Assembly: GCA_027886185.1 (NCBI GenBank)
Contig: WOAB01000563.1
Span: 4,774,001 to 4,838,000, forward strand
Source: Rheum nobile
Lineage: Eukaryota > Streptophyta > Magnoliopsida > Caryophyllales > Polygonaceae
DNA length: 64,000 bases
Direction: 5' to 3'
Shown piece after piece: positions 46,762-58,020 of the stretch; within the stretch, counting starts at the first letter, position 1; every line of letters starts with the position of its first letter. Below the pieces are notes generated by a model that saw only the letters and a program-made list of their open reading frames with translations, searched no databases and had not been told where the DNA came from. The translations under genes were made by a program, and so were the position numbers.

Positions 46762-49557
46762 CCCTCCCCCACTTGGCTGTAAAGTGTCCCCGCTTCACCA
46801 TCATCAAACTCTGGCTCAACATATGGAGTCAAGTCGGCCACGTTGAAGGACGCGTGGACTCCAAAATCAGGTGGGAGTTCGAGCTGATAGGTATTGTCCC
46901 CTATGGCCTTGACCACATGGAAGGGACCATCTCTACGCGGTGCCAATTTGTGCTTTCGCCGCGAGGGAAATCTCTCTTTGCGAAGATGCACCCAAATAAA
47001 GTCTCTGGGGGCAAATACGACGCGGCGGTGGCCTGAGTTCTTCTGTGAGGCATACTGCGCGGCCCTTCTCTCCAGCTGCTATTTGGTTTTGCCATGAAGT
47101 TCCTGCACCTGCTCAGTGCGGTTGGAGGCGGAGACATGCACTGGGTCACGTAGTGGACGCGGCGATAGATCCAGCGGTGTCAATGGGTTGAGGCCATACA
47201 CCACTTCAAAAGGTGTCAACTTGGTCGTCGTGTGCCTACATCTATTGTAACAAAACTCGACAAGTGATAGTAAGTCCTCCCAATGCTTTGGGTTGGCTTT
47301 GAGCATCGTGCGAAGAAGGGCTCCTAGGGTTCTATTTGTGACCTCATTTTGGCCATCGGTCTGGGGGTGGTAGCTAGTGGAGAATAGGAGTTTGGTTCCT
47401 AGCTTACCCCATAGAGTTCTACAAAAATGACCAACAAACTTAGAATCCCTATCACTCACTATGGTACGTGGGACTCCATGAAGACGCACCACATGCTCAA
47501 AGAATAGATCAGCAATCTCACTAGCACTATGGGTTGTCTTACAAGCAATAAAATGTGCCATCTTAGAAAACCTATCTATGACCACAAAAATAGAGTCTTT
47601 ACCTCGTCTAGAGAGGGGCAAACCCGTAATGAAATCCATAGACAAATCTTCCCAGGGGGCACTCGGTATGGAAAAAGGCGTGTAGAGGCCGTGAGGACTA
47701 GACTTAGCTTTGGATCTCTGGCAAGTCACACAACTCCTACAAAACCTAGTCACTTGGTGGGTCATGTTAGGACAAAAGAAATGATCGCGTAACGCGTCTA
47801 AGGTTTTCCTAATCCCAAAATGACCACGACTCGCGTGTGCTTCCTCAATCTCTAGGAGCCTAATGGAGGATCTAGTGATGCATAGACGACTAGCCTTGTA
47901 TAAATAACCCTTAGATAGGAAAAATGTCTCAAACTCACGTGATCTCAGGCAGTGCTTAAGAATGGGTGCAAAGAAAGGGTTACTAGCATATAAATCTTTA
48001 ATCAAAGCAAAACCCAAAATTTTTGTTTGCACATGAGTCAAGAGAACGTACCTGCGAGACAGCGCGTCAGCAACAATGTTGTCTTTCTCTTTCTTGTGCA
48101 TAACGACATAAGGGAATGTCTCCAGAAACTCCACCCAGCGAGCATATCGTCGATTGAGGTGAGCCTGGCTCTTCAAGTAGCTCAACGCGGCATGGTCGTT
48201 GTGGATGACAAACTCACGCGGCCAAAGGTAATGTTGCCAAGTCTTCATCATGCGTACTAAGGCATACAGCTCTTTGTCGTAGGTGGGGTAGTTTAGTGTG
48301 GCCCATGTGAGCTTCTCACTGAAGTAGGCAATCGGCCTCTTCTCTTGGTGTAGCACACCACCAATGCCAACATCCGAGGCATCACACTCCACCTCGAAGT
48401 GTTTGGTGAAATCTGAAAGCTGGAGCAACGGGGCTTTGCATAATGCGTTCTTCAAGGCCGAGAAGGCGCGTTCATGTGAATCATGCCACAAAACTGTGCT
48501 TCCTTTCTTGGTGAGTTCGTGAAGTGGCGCGGCAATGGAGGAGAAGTCGCGTACAAAACGCCTATAAAATCCCTCAAGGCCTAGGAAGCCTTGTGTCGGT
48601 GTGGTAGGCGTGGGCCAGTCCTTGATGGCCATGATCTTTTCTTCATCAACGTAAACCATCGCTACTCATAATGTAGCCCAGAAAGTTGGTTGACGCGGAG
48701 CAAAATGAGCACTTGGCTAGATTGGCGAACATGGTCTCGCGTCGAAGGCACTCGAGCACTTGGCGAAGGTGATCGACATGGTCTTCGAGGCTCCGGGAAT
48801 ACACAAGGATGTCATCGAAATAAACGACAACAAACTTGCCAAGGAAATATCTCAACACGTGGTTCATCACGCGCATGAAGGTGCTGGGCGCGTTCGTGAG
48901 CCCAAATGGCATGACAAGCCACTCGTAGAGACCGTACTTTGTCTTTAACGTGGTCTTCCACTCATCACCTTCTTTCATTCTGATCTGGTGATAACCACTC
49001 TTCAAATCGATCTTGGAGAAAAGTGTGGCGCCATGGAGTTCATCAAGCATATCGTCAAGTTTGGGAATGAGATGCCTATACTTAACGGTGATCTGGTTGA
49101 TCGCGCGGCAGTCAACACACATTCTCCATGTGCCATCTTTCTTACGCACAAGGATCACATGCATAGCACAAGGGGAGAGAGATCCCCTTATGTACCCGCG
49201 ATCCAGCAATTCTTGGACTTGGCGCTATAGCTCTTGCGTCTCTTCTGGACCAGCTCTATATGCAGCGTGGTTGGGCAAAGAAGCACCTGGCACAAGGTCA
49301 ATCTGGTGCTCTATGCCTCTCAGGGGAGGTAATCCTTGTGGCAACTCGTCAGGGAACACGTCAGTGAACGCGGCAAGCAACTTCGTGATAGCTGGAGGCA
49401 AAACCGCGTTCGTCGATGTGGCAGGGTTGCACGGTGTTGGCACAAGTAGAAAACACGGAGATTTCCCAGTGACACATGCAGTAAGGTCACTGGGCCGGGT
49501 CAAAAGAACGCGTTGCTCACATTTGCCCTGCAAAGGAGACTTAGGCGGTGATGGCAC
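46488..49557 (-). pseudogene. Gypsy pol: reverse transcriptase, RNase H, integrase
   Basis: Transcript order. 49557-49225: protease-RT linker (DVFPDELPQGLPPLRGIEHQ). 49209-48646: reverse transcriptase with VRKKDGTWRMCVDCRAIN, LVMPFGLTNAPSTFM and the catalytic VYFDDILVYS. 48659-47079: RNase H (FEVECDASDVGIGGVL, YDKELYAL, DNIVADALSRR), then the integrase HHCC zinc region, a DDE core (DLSMDFITGLP, TIVSDRDSKF, QTDGQNEVTNRTL) and tail. 46991-46488: GPF module (RRDGPFHVV), SFNVADLTPY and an extension into the LTR. TAG stops at 49222-49224 and 47079-47081 and a one-base shift near 48655 are the only breaks. No classic chromodomain is seen. Confidence 0.9.
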
Positions 49558-52412
49558 GGCAAACTCTGGTGATGGTGAGGCACTGTGCGATCTCGGTGGG
49601 GCACTGGAGCTATATTTTCCAGTGCTCGAGCCCGAATTGGAAGAGCCCGGCTACTGCTCGGTGGTGCCTTTCCTGGCCTTGCTAGCAGCAGCAGCAGCGG
49701 CGCCGTGACGATCCAGTGGGGCTGTAGGTGGTTCACCGGTGGCGTTCAACTTCTTCTTGGCAGTGCCTGGGGAAGGCGACAGTTGGCCAGAATTGGAGGC
49801 ATTTTGCCTACGGAGTGCTTCTGGGCACTCTTGTGACCTAGATGACGCGGCCTCTATGGCTTTTTGGCGGTCGCGTTCAACCTGGTCCTACAAGATCTCA
49901 TGGGGAGACATTGGATGCAAAGTGACGCGCTTCCCGTGGTAATTGAACACGTAAGTGTTCAAATATCCATCATGGAGCACGCGTCTGTCGAATTGCCATG
50001 GGCGCCCAAGCAAAATATGGGTGGCGTCCATTGCAATGACATCACAAAGAATAGAATCAGAGTATTGGCCTATGGAAAAAGAAATTAAACACTGGCGAGA
50101 TACTGTGTTACCTGGACTGGAAGAAATCCATTGGAGGGCATAAGGTTGTGGATAAGGCGTCGTAGACAATTTGAAGTGGGTGACAACCTTCTCATTCACA
50201 ATATTTGCACAGGAACCTCCATCAATGATGACACTCAAGGAAGCTGTTTGGACGAGAGCCCTTGTGTGGAACAAGTTCTCGCGTCGGTCGCTGAGGTTGG
50301 CTTCCTTGACTGTGAGGAGACGACGCATCACCAAGCTCAATGGTGTGCCCGCGTGCAGAGAAGCGGGTTCACAGTCATACACGTCTTCGTCCTCTTCTTC
50401 ATGGCCTTCAGGGATCGCGTCAAGTGCGGCCTCCTCGTCTTCACAAGACTCATAGCCAATGGCGGCAGTGGAGAACAACACTTTGCTAGCATTGGGGCAA
50501 TCTTTCTTATAGCGGCCTCTTCCACCACATTTGTAACACTCAATATCACGTGTGCGATCGTTGTTGACTGGGGCTTTTGGCGCGTTCTGTCGCGGCGCGT
50601 TGGTCGACATCGCGGGCTTGGCCTTGGAGGCTTGGCCAGTCGCGGCTGTGGTAGAGGCACTAGGGCGAACATTAGTATAAGGTAAACCACCAGTGTTAGA
50701 AGAATACCTTTGTTGGCCACTGGAATATGTGTAAGACTTCCGGCGAGTGAGTTGGGCATGAATTTGCATCGCCGTATGTGTGAGGGTGTTCAAATCCTTG
50801 ATGGGCAAGATCTCTAGTTGATCACGTATGTTGGTGTTTAAGCCACTCATAAATTTGGTTCTCAAAGTAGATGGTGCAACGAAGATGTTGGCCTTGTAAT
50901 ACATGTCTTCAAGCTTGGAAAAGAACTCGAGTGGAGTCATCGTTCCTTGGCGAGCCATGGCGATCTCCATTCGCATTTGATTCCTGTAGTCTGGAGGCAC
51001 GTATTTCTTGGTCATCATGTAGACTAGCTGGTGCCATTCATAGACCCGTGTCCTGTTGCGTCTGACGCAATCATCCTCGAAGCAATGCCACCAAACTCGC
51101 GCTGCTCCGCGGCATCAACATGCTCCTCAGGTGGCACTTTGCAATAGCGAAGTGTGTACTCCGTAACCTGCAACCATTCAAGAAAAACAAAAGGATTGTA
51201 TTCACCAAAGAAGTGCTCGATTTTTACCTTGACTTCGTGTCGTTGGTATCGAGGCTGAGCAGGTGGTTGGTTGAACGCGTTGTTTGGCGCGGCGTCGTAG
51301 AGAGGGTTCTCATAGACGCGCGCTCCATGCTGTCTGTCGCATCCAACTTGGCGTCTTTCACGCGAATGGCGTGGTTCGTCGCGAGGAAGCTCGTCCCTCG
51401 GCGCGTAGTCATCATCGTGGCGACGTCTTCGCGGCTGGGCATCCTGGTGGTCCCGACGAACATCTCTTTGTATGGCATCGTGGGGCCCGCCGCCAATGTC
51501 ATGATCGCGTTCTCTGTTGGCTTGGAGACGCGGTGGAGGTATCCAATCCGAAGGGTGGTCCTGCAATTCATATGGATCACGTAGAGGTGGATGGAAATTG
51601 TTTGGATTGATCATACCTGAGTCTTCGATTTCTTCATCGTCATATTCGTTGAAGTCATCTTGGACATTGGGTGTGATTGACGCGTAGCCATCTGAGTCGT
51701 ATCGCGGTGTGCGAACACTCTGGTGTCGAAGGTGATCGTGGACATCATGGCCGCGTGGCTTGGTAGGTGGTGTCCTCAATGGATCATCGCGTCGCGGATG
51801 TTCAGTGTCTCGGTGACTTGGTCTTCTCGGCGTCGTGTCAGCTGTGTTAGCTTGACGACGTCGGCCATCGCCTGTGGCAGAATCCGGCACGCATTTCTTG
51901 GTTCTCCGAGAGGCATACCTATCATCAAAATCGTAAGGTTCAGAGTACTCACCTTGAGAGTGGTCGTCGTGGTCTGAGTCGGTGGCGAAGCCTGTGGGCT
52001 CGGCGTCGGGCACATAGTGATCCGTGTGTGGAACGAAGCCTTGGCGACTCTCTATGACACTCTACATACGATTGAGTTGAGGTTGAGTTTGTGTAGTTGA
52101 AGGCATGATGCCTTTGCCTTTGTCCACTCTAGTCTTCGAAGGACCCGCGTCGGTGGCTTTGGGCTGGGCCGGCGCATCCAAAGCACTCAGGGGGGTTAGA
52201 GTTGGCACAAGTTGTGCTGCGCGTTCTCTGGCCTTGTAGGCGGCGACCTCTTGGCGAAGAGCTTGGATCTCTCTTTGCTCTTCAGTCAACTGCAAGAGTG
52301 GAACTTGTGGTAGGGGGTCTTGATCGCGTTGGTCCTGTGGTGGAGCCAACGGCGGTTGTTCCTGGTTGGTGTTGTCAACCTCGCGTTCATCTTCACTGTG
52401 TCCAATCACCAT
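49558..52412 (-). pseudogene. Gypsy gag-protease of the 45.9-kb element
   Basis: I chose ATG 52412 (MVIGHSEDER, context ACCATGG); 52439 is an alternative. The N-terminal part has an EEQREIQALRQEVAAYKARE coiled coil, an Arg/Asp/His-rich linker (52013-51300) and the gag core (KIEHFFGEYNPFVFLEWLQ, MMTKKYVPPDYRNQM, TPLEFFSKLEDMYYKAN). A CCHC knuckle reads CYKCGGRGRYKKDC, with Tyr in place of His. Then come a retropepsin-like SVIIDGGSCANIV with a later LLGRPWQFDRRV. TAG stops at 52062-52064, 49888-49890 and 49651-49653 and a frameshift near 51070 break the frame. The protease would cleave the polyprotein. Confidence 0.85.
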
Positions 52413-52478
52413 GGTACCTATAACAAGACGGCCAGACATAGAAGTAAAAACGAACCAAAAGACAACGAAGAACAACAA

Positions 52479-53240
52479 GCAAGCAAATCACTAGTCAAGT
52501 CACAACGTTCACATAGGTAGGGCTCGTTTGGCTTGCCGTGAGGGCGGCTTGGCTTGACAAGAGATGGTGTATCAAGCAAGTTGCAATCAAACAAACAAGA
52601 ACAAATTGAAACCCTAAGAAGCAAGAAATCACCTTCTAGGAAGCGACCTAGACGATGGAGAGATTGAGAAGATGAGCTTAGACCTGAGTGAGGGGTTAGG
52701 GTTGCCTTATTTTGGTTTTTCCTAACTTTGGATTTTATTTTATTTTTTTGAAATATCTTTTCGATATCTTTTTTTTTAATATCCGAGATCTTATCTTTTG
52801 ATCTTTTCGGATTTGCAAAAAGGAAACAAAATAAAAAAGGTCTAAGTAACAAGAATATCACAAGTGTGATTTATAGAGATAGGAGAGAGACAAATAAGAT
52901 TTTTATGATATCTTATATATAGAAATTCGGTAACTTAACTAAAAAGCAAGATCTAGCAAACAAGGAAACTCTATCCACACATGAAATAAGGAAACAAAAT
53001 ATTCTAGCATGCAAGATAACAAAATACCTAACACACCAAAACTTAGGGAACAAGAAGAAAAATTTCGGCCAAGGTAGGACCTTGTAGAAACCAAAGGGCG
53101 CGGTAACGATTATAACTTTGTGGTTTTTCTTGTTTCACGCGATATGTTATGAAAGCAAACGGTGGGGGTCAGAAAAGTTTTGTGAACAAAATTGAAACTT
53201 GATTTTGTGACTTACAAGACTGCTGGGCTCTGATGCCAGT
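52479..53240 (-). other. Leader of the 45.9-kb element
   Basis: About 760 bp between the primer site (just inside 53240, CTCTGATGCCAGT on the plus strand) and the gag start. It is pyrimidine/purine-skewed and non-coding; an open frame at 52418-52861 is not supported by any motif. Confidence 0.55.
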
Positions 53241-54167
53241 TGATGTGTCCTTGCCTCCTATGACAAGCCGAATTGTCAAAGGTGACGCCTTTGGATCTAG
53301 TCTTGGTTGGAAAGTCACTTTTCTCGATCAATCTGCTGTGGAACGTGATGTTGGGGATGATCGCGAACGGATGAACGCGATGAATTGTGACGGTGGCGGT
53401 GCGGTGGAAGCGATTTGATGGAAAGATGGTAGTGGTGGCGGAAGCGATTTGGTGAGGGATATAAGGCTTGAAAGGACATACCTTTGGGGTGTCGTAGCGT
53501 CGACTGCGGAGGAAGGAGATGCGAAGATAGACTTTGCTTGAGAGGATCAAGCGTTTGCCGTAGCGTCGACGGCGGAGGGAATGGGGATGAGAGGGATATG
53601 GGTGACGTCCGATCAAGGGAAGGAGGGATTAACACTCTGACTTAAACCTTGAACTTTAAATTGAACGTGAGAAATAACAAGAACATAGTAGGATATAAAT
53701 AGGGAAGGGGTCTCGACCAAGACCTAATGGGCTTGGGTTGAAACTAGCCTAAGGGCTAGCCCATGCAAGCATGCACAAGGCACAAACCCTAAAAGATAAA
53801 AGGAAACTATCTAAAACGCTATAAATAAGGAAACTATCTAAACATGCTGGAAATACCAAATATAGATATCGTCTGTAAAAGAACGCGTGAAACTCAATGA
53901 CGCGGTGAAGGCTTTGAAGTGATCATCGCGTGAGACGACGACGTGTCAAAGTCTTCAGAAGAACGCGTTCTTTCACTCTCGATGGTGGCGAGGACGACGA
54001 GTCTGGGCTTGGTCTCTGGGCTTCCTTGGCTGGCGACGGCGCGTGTAATCAGAGACGCGACAGCGGAGGCGATGGCCTTGGACCTGGACCTTGTCACTGG
54101 GCCTTGTGAGCGTAGGCTCATGGCTTCTTCCTCGTCTTGGGCCGTCATGAGAGGTAGGGTGACATCA
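53241..54167 (-). repeat. 5' LTR of the 45.9-kb element
   Basis: 927 bp. It contains the 43-bp segment (about 53352-53395) missing from the 3' LTR. Otherwise the two differ by scattered substitutions. Confidence 0.95.
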
Positions 54168-54172
54168 GAAAT

Positions 54173-54403
54173 GCCGCAAACGCGCCCCTTGGCCTGAGGT
54201 CGCGGGTTTCGTTCCAAGCATGCTAAATTATTATTCTTTTAGCACTTTAAAAATATTCTAAGACCCGATAATACATTAAACGTATATTATAACGTCCGAA
54301 AAGATTATTACAGAGATTTCAAATACGCCAAACGCGTCTTGCTTACAGAACGAGGGTTGAGAAAATTACCCAAATACCCTTATTGAAATTGAGGGGTATT
54401 ACA
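54173..54403 (-). repeat. 5' LTR of the large element, outer part
   Basis: Continuation of the LTR after the GAAAT duplication, matching 41157-41389. It ends ...GGGGTATTACA, which is TGTAATACCCC on the minus strand. LINE sequence starts at once at 54404. Confidence 0.8.
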
Positions 54404-54538
54404 TTAGGTTCTTTTGTTTGTTCTTGTTTCGAATAAAGCTATTAATTGGATTTGTTTGATCTTACAGAATGATTCAATATCCATCCAAAGTTTTTTTTTT
54501 GTACCAATTTCCCTACAATTTCATGTTGTGATCTTCAT
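54404..54538 (-). pseudogene. LINE ORF2 5' fragment
   Basis: Starting at 54538 it reads MKITT, a TGA where the other copy has Trp, then NCREIG, matching MKITTWNCRGIG of the first LINE. Further text parallels 27888-27760. It is truncated by the LTR at 54403. Confidence 0.75.
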
Positions 54539-55979
54539 AATAACTTAATAAAGTCATAGACATTTGTCCTAAGACGGTTCAGGATCTTGTTCCTTAGTTC
54601 ATGCATTTACTTTAGGAAAGTTGTTATGTAGAGACCAATTCATGGTACTCTTGAGATGCAGATAACCTCAACAGACATAGCTAGATCTCCGTTGATATAT
54701 ATAATATCTATTCTCATTTGGTCATAGTGTTTCGCATCTCGTTCTTTATAAATCCTCCAGTAAGTATGAATTACAAGAGTAGATTTCCTATTAGTATAAC
54801 GGTTTTTCTAGTGTGTGTCCATGGGCACATGCTAACAAGCTTAAATAGAAAATTTATCTTCAAAATATTTTCTAATAGAGAATTGATAAACCCTTAGCAA
54901 ACAAGATTAAACTAGTGGCTAATCAAACAATTGCCAAAAAAGGAGTTCTTAGAGTGTGTCCATGGACACACACTAGAAAAACCTTAGTATAAATACAAGG
55001 AATGCTGCTTTTCATAGAATATTGTTCATTAATAGCAATACAGGGATAAATTGGGTAGCACCCACAATTTTTTGTAAAGGTTGAGTGTAATGTAAAAAGC
55101 AAATGCAACAAACACAAATATTTTCAAGCTAGTTTGTTCTTGGAGTTGACACTCCAAAACAATTTGCTCATGAGGTAGGGGTTCAATTTTTGTTTTATTT
55201 CCTCGTGCCATTTTTGTTCTTTGGACTTGTTGATGCATCCTTTGTTGATAGTCTTGTAATATGTTATAGTCCAGTCAACTGATTCATGGGAGAACAAACA
55301 ACAAGCAAAACACAAATTAGAATTAATGTAGGTTTGATGTTTGCGCATGGGTAGATAACTTACCTTAAGATTAGAACAATTCAGTGTGTATGAAGAATCA
55401 ATGGTAGTCTGGGGTTCACTAGTGAAATTTCTGGGTTGATATAGCAAGCAACTAACACAATCCCAGCATATGTTCTTGTTACCATTATAAATAATCACAT
55501 AGCATTGATAATCAGTATGGTAAAAATAGCTTAAAGACAGCTGCACATCATAAATAAGTATGATGTCATAGCTTAGTTCAACAGAATTAAAGGTAAATAA
55601 GCACATAACATGCCAGTTGACCCAGGCTCCCACTTTCTCATCAAGATTCAGAGTCCATATCACTTTAAAAAATATGAAGAGGATAAACTGATCAGTTTTG
55701 TGATAAGTACTAGAGTGACATAAAAGGAAATAGCACAATAAGTACTTAAACTTCTTCTCATTAAGGACAAGGGTCCAACAATCAACAACAGAGCCAAAGG
55801 GCCAATATACAAGCCAATGACTGAGATGAAACAAACTTAGGAAATAAAAATAACAAGTAATCAAGATAATTTTGTCACAACAGAAGACCTGATACAAAAA
55901 GTTGTTGAAGGAGGTTGCAAGTGTCAACAGTGGTACAGACAGAACCTATAAATTGATTACTGGACTTACATATAATTAC
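54539..55979 (-). other. Inter-ORF spacer of the second LINE
   Basis: About 1.4 kb. It includes a 267-codon frame (55927-55124) that is Cys/Phe/Tyr-rich and hydrophobic with no recognised motif. It does not obviously match the frame in the spacer of the first copy. An inverted duplication of GTGTGTCCATGG flanks about 54815-54973. Confidence 0.45.
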
Positions 55980-56070
55980 TTTTTTCATTTTCTTGGCACC
56001 CTTCAGCCCCAAGGTGGCGGTATCTTCCTCATGGGCGAGCTCCTTGCGCTTACTGGACTCAGAGGTGGAT
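55980..56070 (-). pseudogene. C-terminal piece of second LINE ORF1
   Basis: The minus strand encodes TSESSKRKE...EEDTATLGLKGAKKMKK, matching the end of ORF1 in the first copy. It is separated from the rest of ORF1 (59924 upward) by the LTR element. The stop codon of the first copy is replaced by GTA here. Confidence 0.75.
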
Positions 56071-57050
56071 TGATAGCAACATGCATGTGAGACTTAATCA
56101 AAGACCTCCAAGGAAGAGGCTCAAGCAAAGGGTGAAGTCTTGTGCAAGTTCGGAATTGAACTGTTGATTTGGTTATGGACAGTCTTCGGTAAAATGGCCA
56201 TAACTATGGCTAGAAAATTGATCTCGTGACGATTCAAGATGCGTTGGAAAGCTGATTCAAAGATCTATAACTTCATAGTTCACGTCGAATCAAGATTCAA
56301 ACAAGAAGATGGTCAAAACTGAGTTTTACTGCGAACTGTGCCAAGAACTCGATCCAGAACTCGGCCGAGTTCTGGGCCGAGTTATCAACCCCGGCCGAGT
56401 CCTTGCAACAGTGAAGAACTCGGCCCAGAACTCGGTCGAGTTCTGGACCGAGTTGTCGACGGAATTGCCGTGCCCAACCGAGTTGCTGCTACAGTGAAGA
56501 ACTCGGCCCAGAACTCGACCGAGTTCTGGACCGAGTTGTCGGTGATTTTTCCCTCTCTGCTCGAGTGCATTTACAGACAACAACTCGGCCCAGAACTCGG
56601 CCGAGTTCTGGACCGAGTCGCGGCCCACGTCAGCGTTTTCGCTTCGTCGTCTCTTCGTTTGCTGAACAATTTTAATATTATTTTATGTTATTTTATTTAA
56701 CCTATTTAAACACTTGAAACCCTAGTTTGTATTCTTTACGTTGGATTTTAGTTTACAAGTTGAGTTCGCTCCTTAGAAGTTGAGTACGCTCCTTCCTTGA
56801 ATCCTAACGTCAACCCTTCGATCTCCGGATCAACCTATCCCGTAGCTCGTCGCTTCGAGCAAATCATTCACCGTCTCTTCGGTACTCAAGGTCATCTCTT
56901 TGACCTCTTCGTCATCTCTTTGACGCGTTAGAAAGGGTTATCTCTTTAACCCTAGGAAAGCCATCACTTTGGCTACGGAGGAGAAGATTCAACCTAGCTT
57001 GAGGAGTCAAGATCCTACATCGCGACATCGCCCAGGGGTTGTTCGCATCA
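56071..57050 (+). repeat. 5' LTR with four 38-bp palindromes
   Basis: The U3 region holds four palindromes built on AACTCGGCCCAGAACTCG and its complement, at about 56346-56382, 56417-56454, 56500-56537 and 56582-56619. The last ~310 bp are shared with the LTR at 10135-10744. Confidence 0.92.
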
Positions 57051-58020
57051 ACTGGCATCAGAGCCTTTTCCAAGCTAAGTTTATTCTTCTCTCTTTTGTG
57101 ATTCTTGAAATTTTTCCGCTAGCAAACCCTAGAATTTTTTTTTCTACCACCACCACCACCGTTCGCAACCACCGCCGCTCCCCACCACCACCGTTCGCAA
57201 CCACCGCCGATCCCCACCACCACCGTTCGCCACCACCGCCGATCCCCACCACCAACGTCAAACACCACCACCACCATCCGCCGCCGCCTCCTTCACCTTC
57301 ACGACCAAACCCTAATTTCATCTAGGTTTTGTTTACTTGTTCCCCACTCCTACAATCAACCCTCTAGCAATTCTTGTTTCCTTTGATTGCATATTGGTTT
57401 CCTTGTTCTTGTTGATCTCGTCTTGCTTCATCTTTGGTTTAATTGCTAGATTAGTTGTTGATTTCTTCCCTGCTAGTTGCTTGTCTCTTCTTTCTCTTCC
57501 TGCACTCGCTTTGTGTGGTTCTTTCTTGCTTGATTCGCAATCATAACAAGTCAAAACCAAAAACAAAAAAAAAACAAAAGGTTTGACCGTACAAAAATCA
57601 AAAACAAACATACTATTCTCACCTTCCATCAATCAAAAAAAGGGTTGGGAAGACGGAAGCCTTCAAAAATTAGGCAGAGAACGCACCATACGGTCATACT
57701 CCATCTTCTCATCTTCCATGTCTCTATGCAACTCGGAGTAAAACAAGGGCAATTAGAAATTTTCAGCTCTCTTGTGATTAACCCTGAGAAACTTGATTTG
57801 ATTTGCTTGCACTTGGAAACTTGTGTGTTGTTTGGGATTTGAATTGCTAGCTCTTGTTTTCTTGCCTTACGTTCAAGCCTCTCCCTCCTCACGAACAACC
57901 CAAATTAGTACGCCCTGCGGAAAATTTCTTGGGTCACTTTTGAGACAAGGACTTGGCTTGGACTTGTTTCTTTTGCTTGGTGCAACTTACTTCTTGTGGT
58001 GTATGCTTCGTATAGGTACT
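57051..58020 (+). other. Leader of the 56.1-kb element
   Basis: Non-coding leader with a CCACCACCACCGTTCGCAAC tandem repeat (about 57145-57290). The 5' part of the long frame (from 57823) lies here but shows no domain; the likely start is at 58021. Confidence 0.55.

Larger units (their letters stand above)
45878..54167 (-). mobile_element. Ty3/gypsy retrotransposon with all pol domains
   Basis: The target duplication GAAAT lies at 45873-45877 and 54168-54172. LTRs are 884 bp (45878-46761) and 927 bp (53241-54167); a single 43-bp deletion in the left one accounts for the difference. The primer site is TGGCATCAGAGCC (inside 53240) and the polypurine tract GTGGGGGAGGG abuts 46761. Gag, protease, reverse transcriptase, RNase H and integrase are in gypsy order. 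Five TAG stops and two frameshifts interrupt it. Confidence 0.95.
34778..54403 (-). mobile_element. Large gypsy-type LTR element hosting two others
   Basis: The segments 34782-35773 + 40877-41389 and 44556-45877 + 54173-54403 are near-identical copies of one LTR, seen once the nested elements are removed. The right (5') LTR is complete at about 2.3 kb. It runs on the minus strand from TGTAATACCCC (54403) to ...GTGTTATA (43813), next to a TGGTATCAGAGCAACGG primer site (43794-43810 region). The left (3') LTR lacks about 740 bp at its outer end, replaced by the CACTA fragment. A polypurine tract CTTAAGGGGATAGTGA lies at 41390-41405. The long LTR and start resemble Tekay/Del-type gypsy elements; lineage is inference. 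Confidence 0.75.

Noticed and set aside
48690..49708. Plus-strand frames over the gypsy pol region
   Set aside because: Antisense shadows of the reverse transcriptase and protease frames.
55124..55927. 267-codon minus-strand frame as a gene
   Set aside because: It lies in the LINE spacer, has no motif, and has no clear match in the spacer of the other copy.
57058..57321. Trp/Gly-rich minus-strand frame
   Set aside because: Translation of the CCACCACC tandem repeat in a retrotransposon leader.
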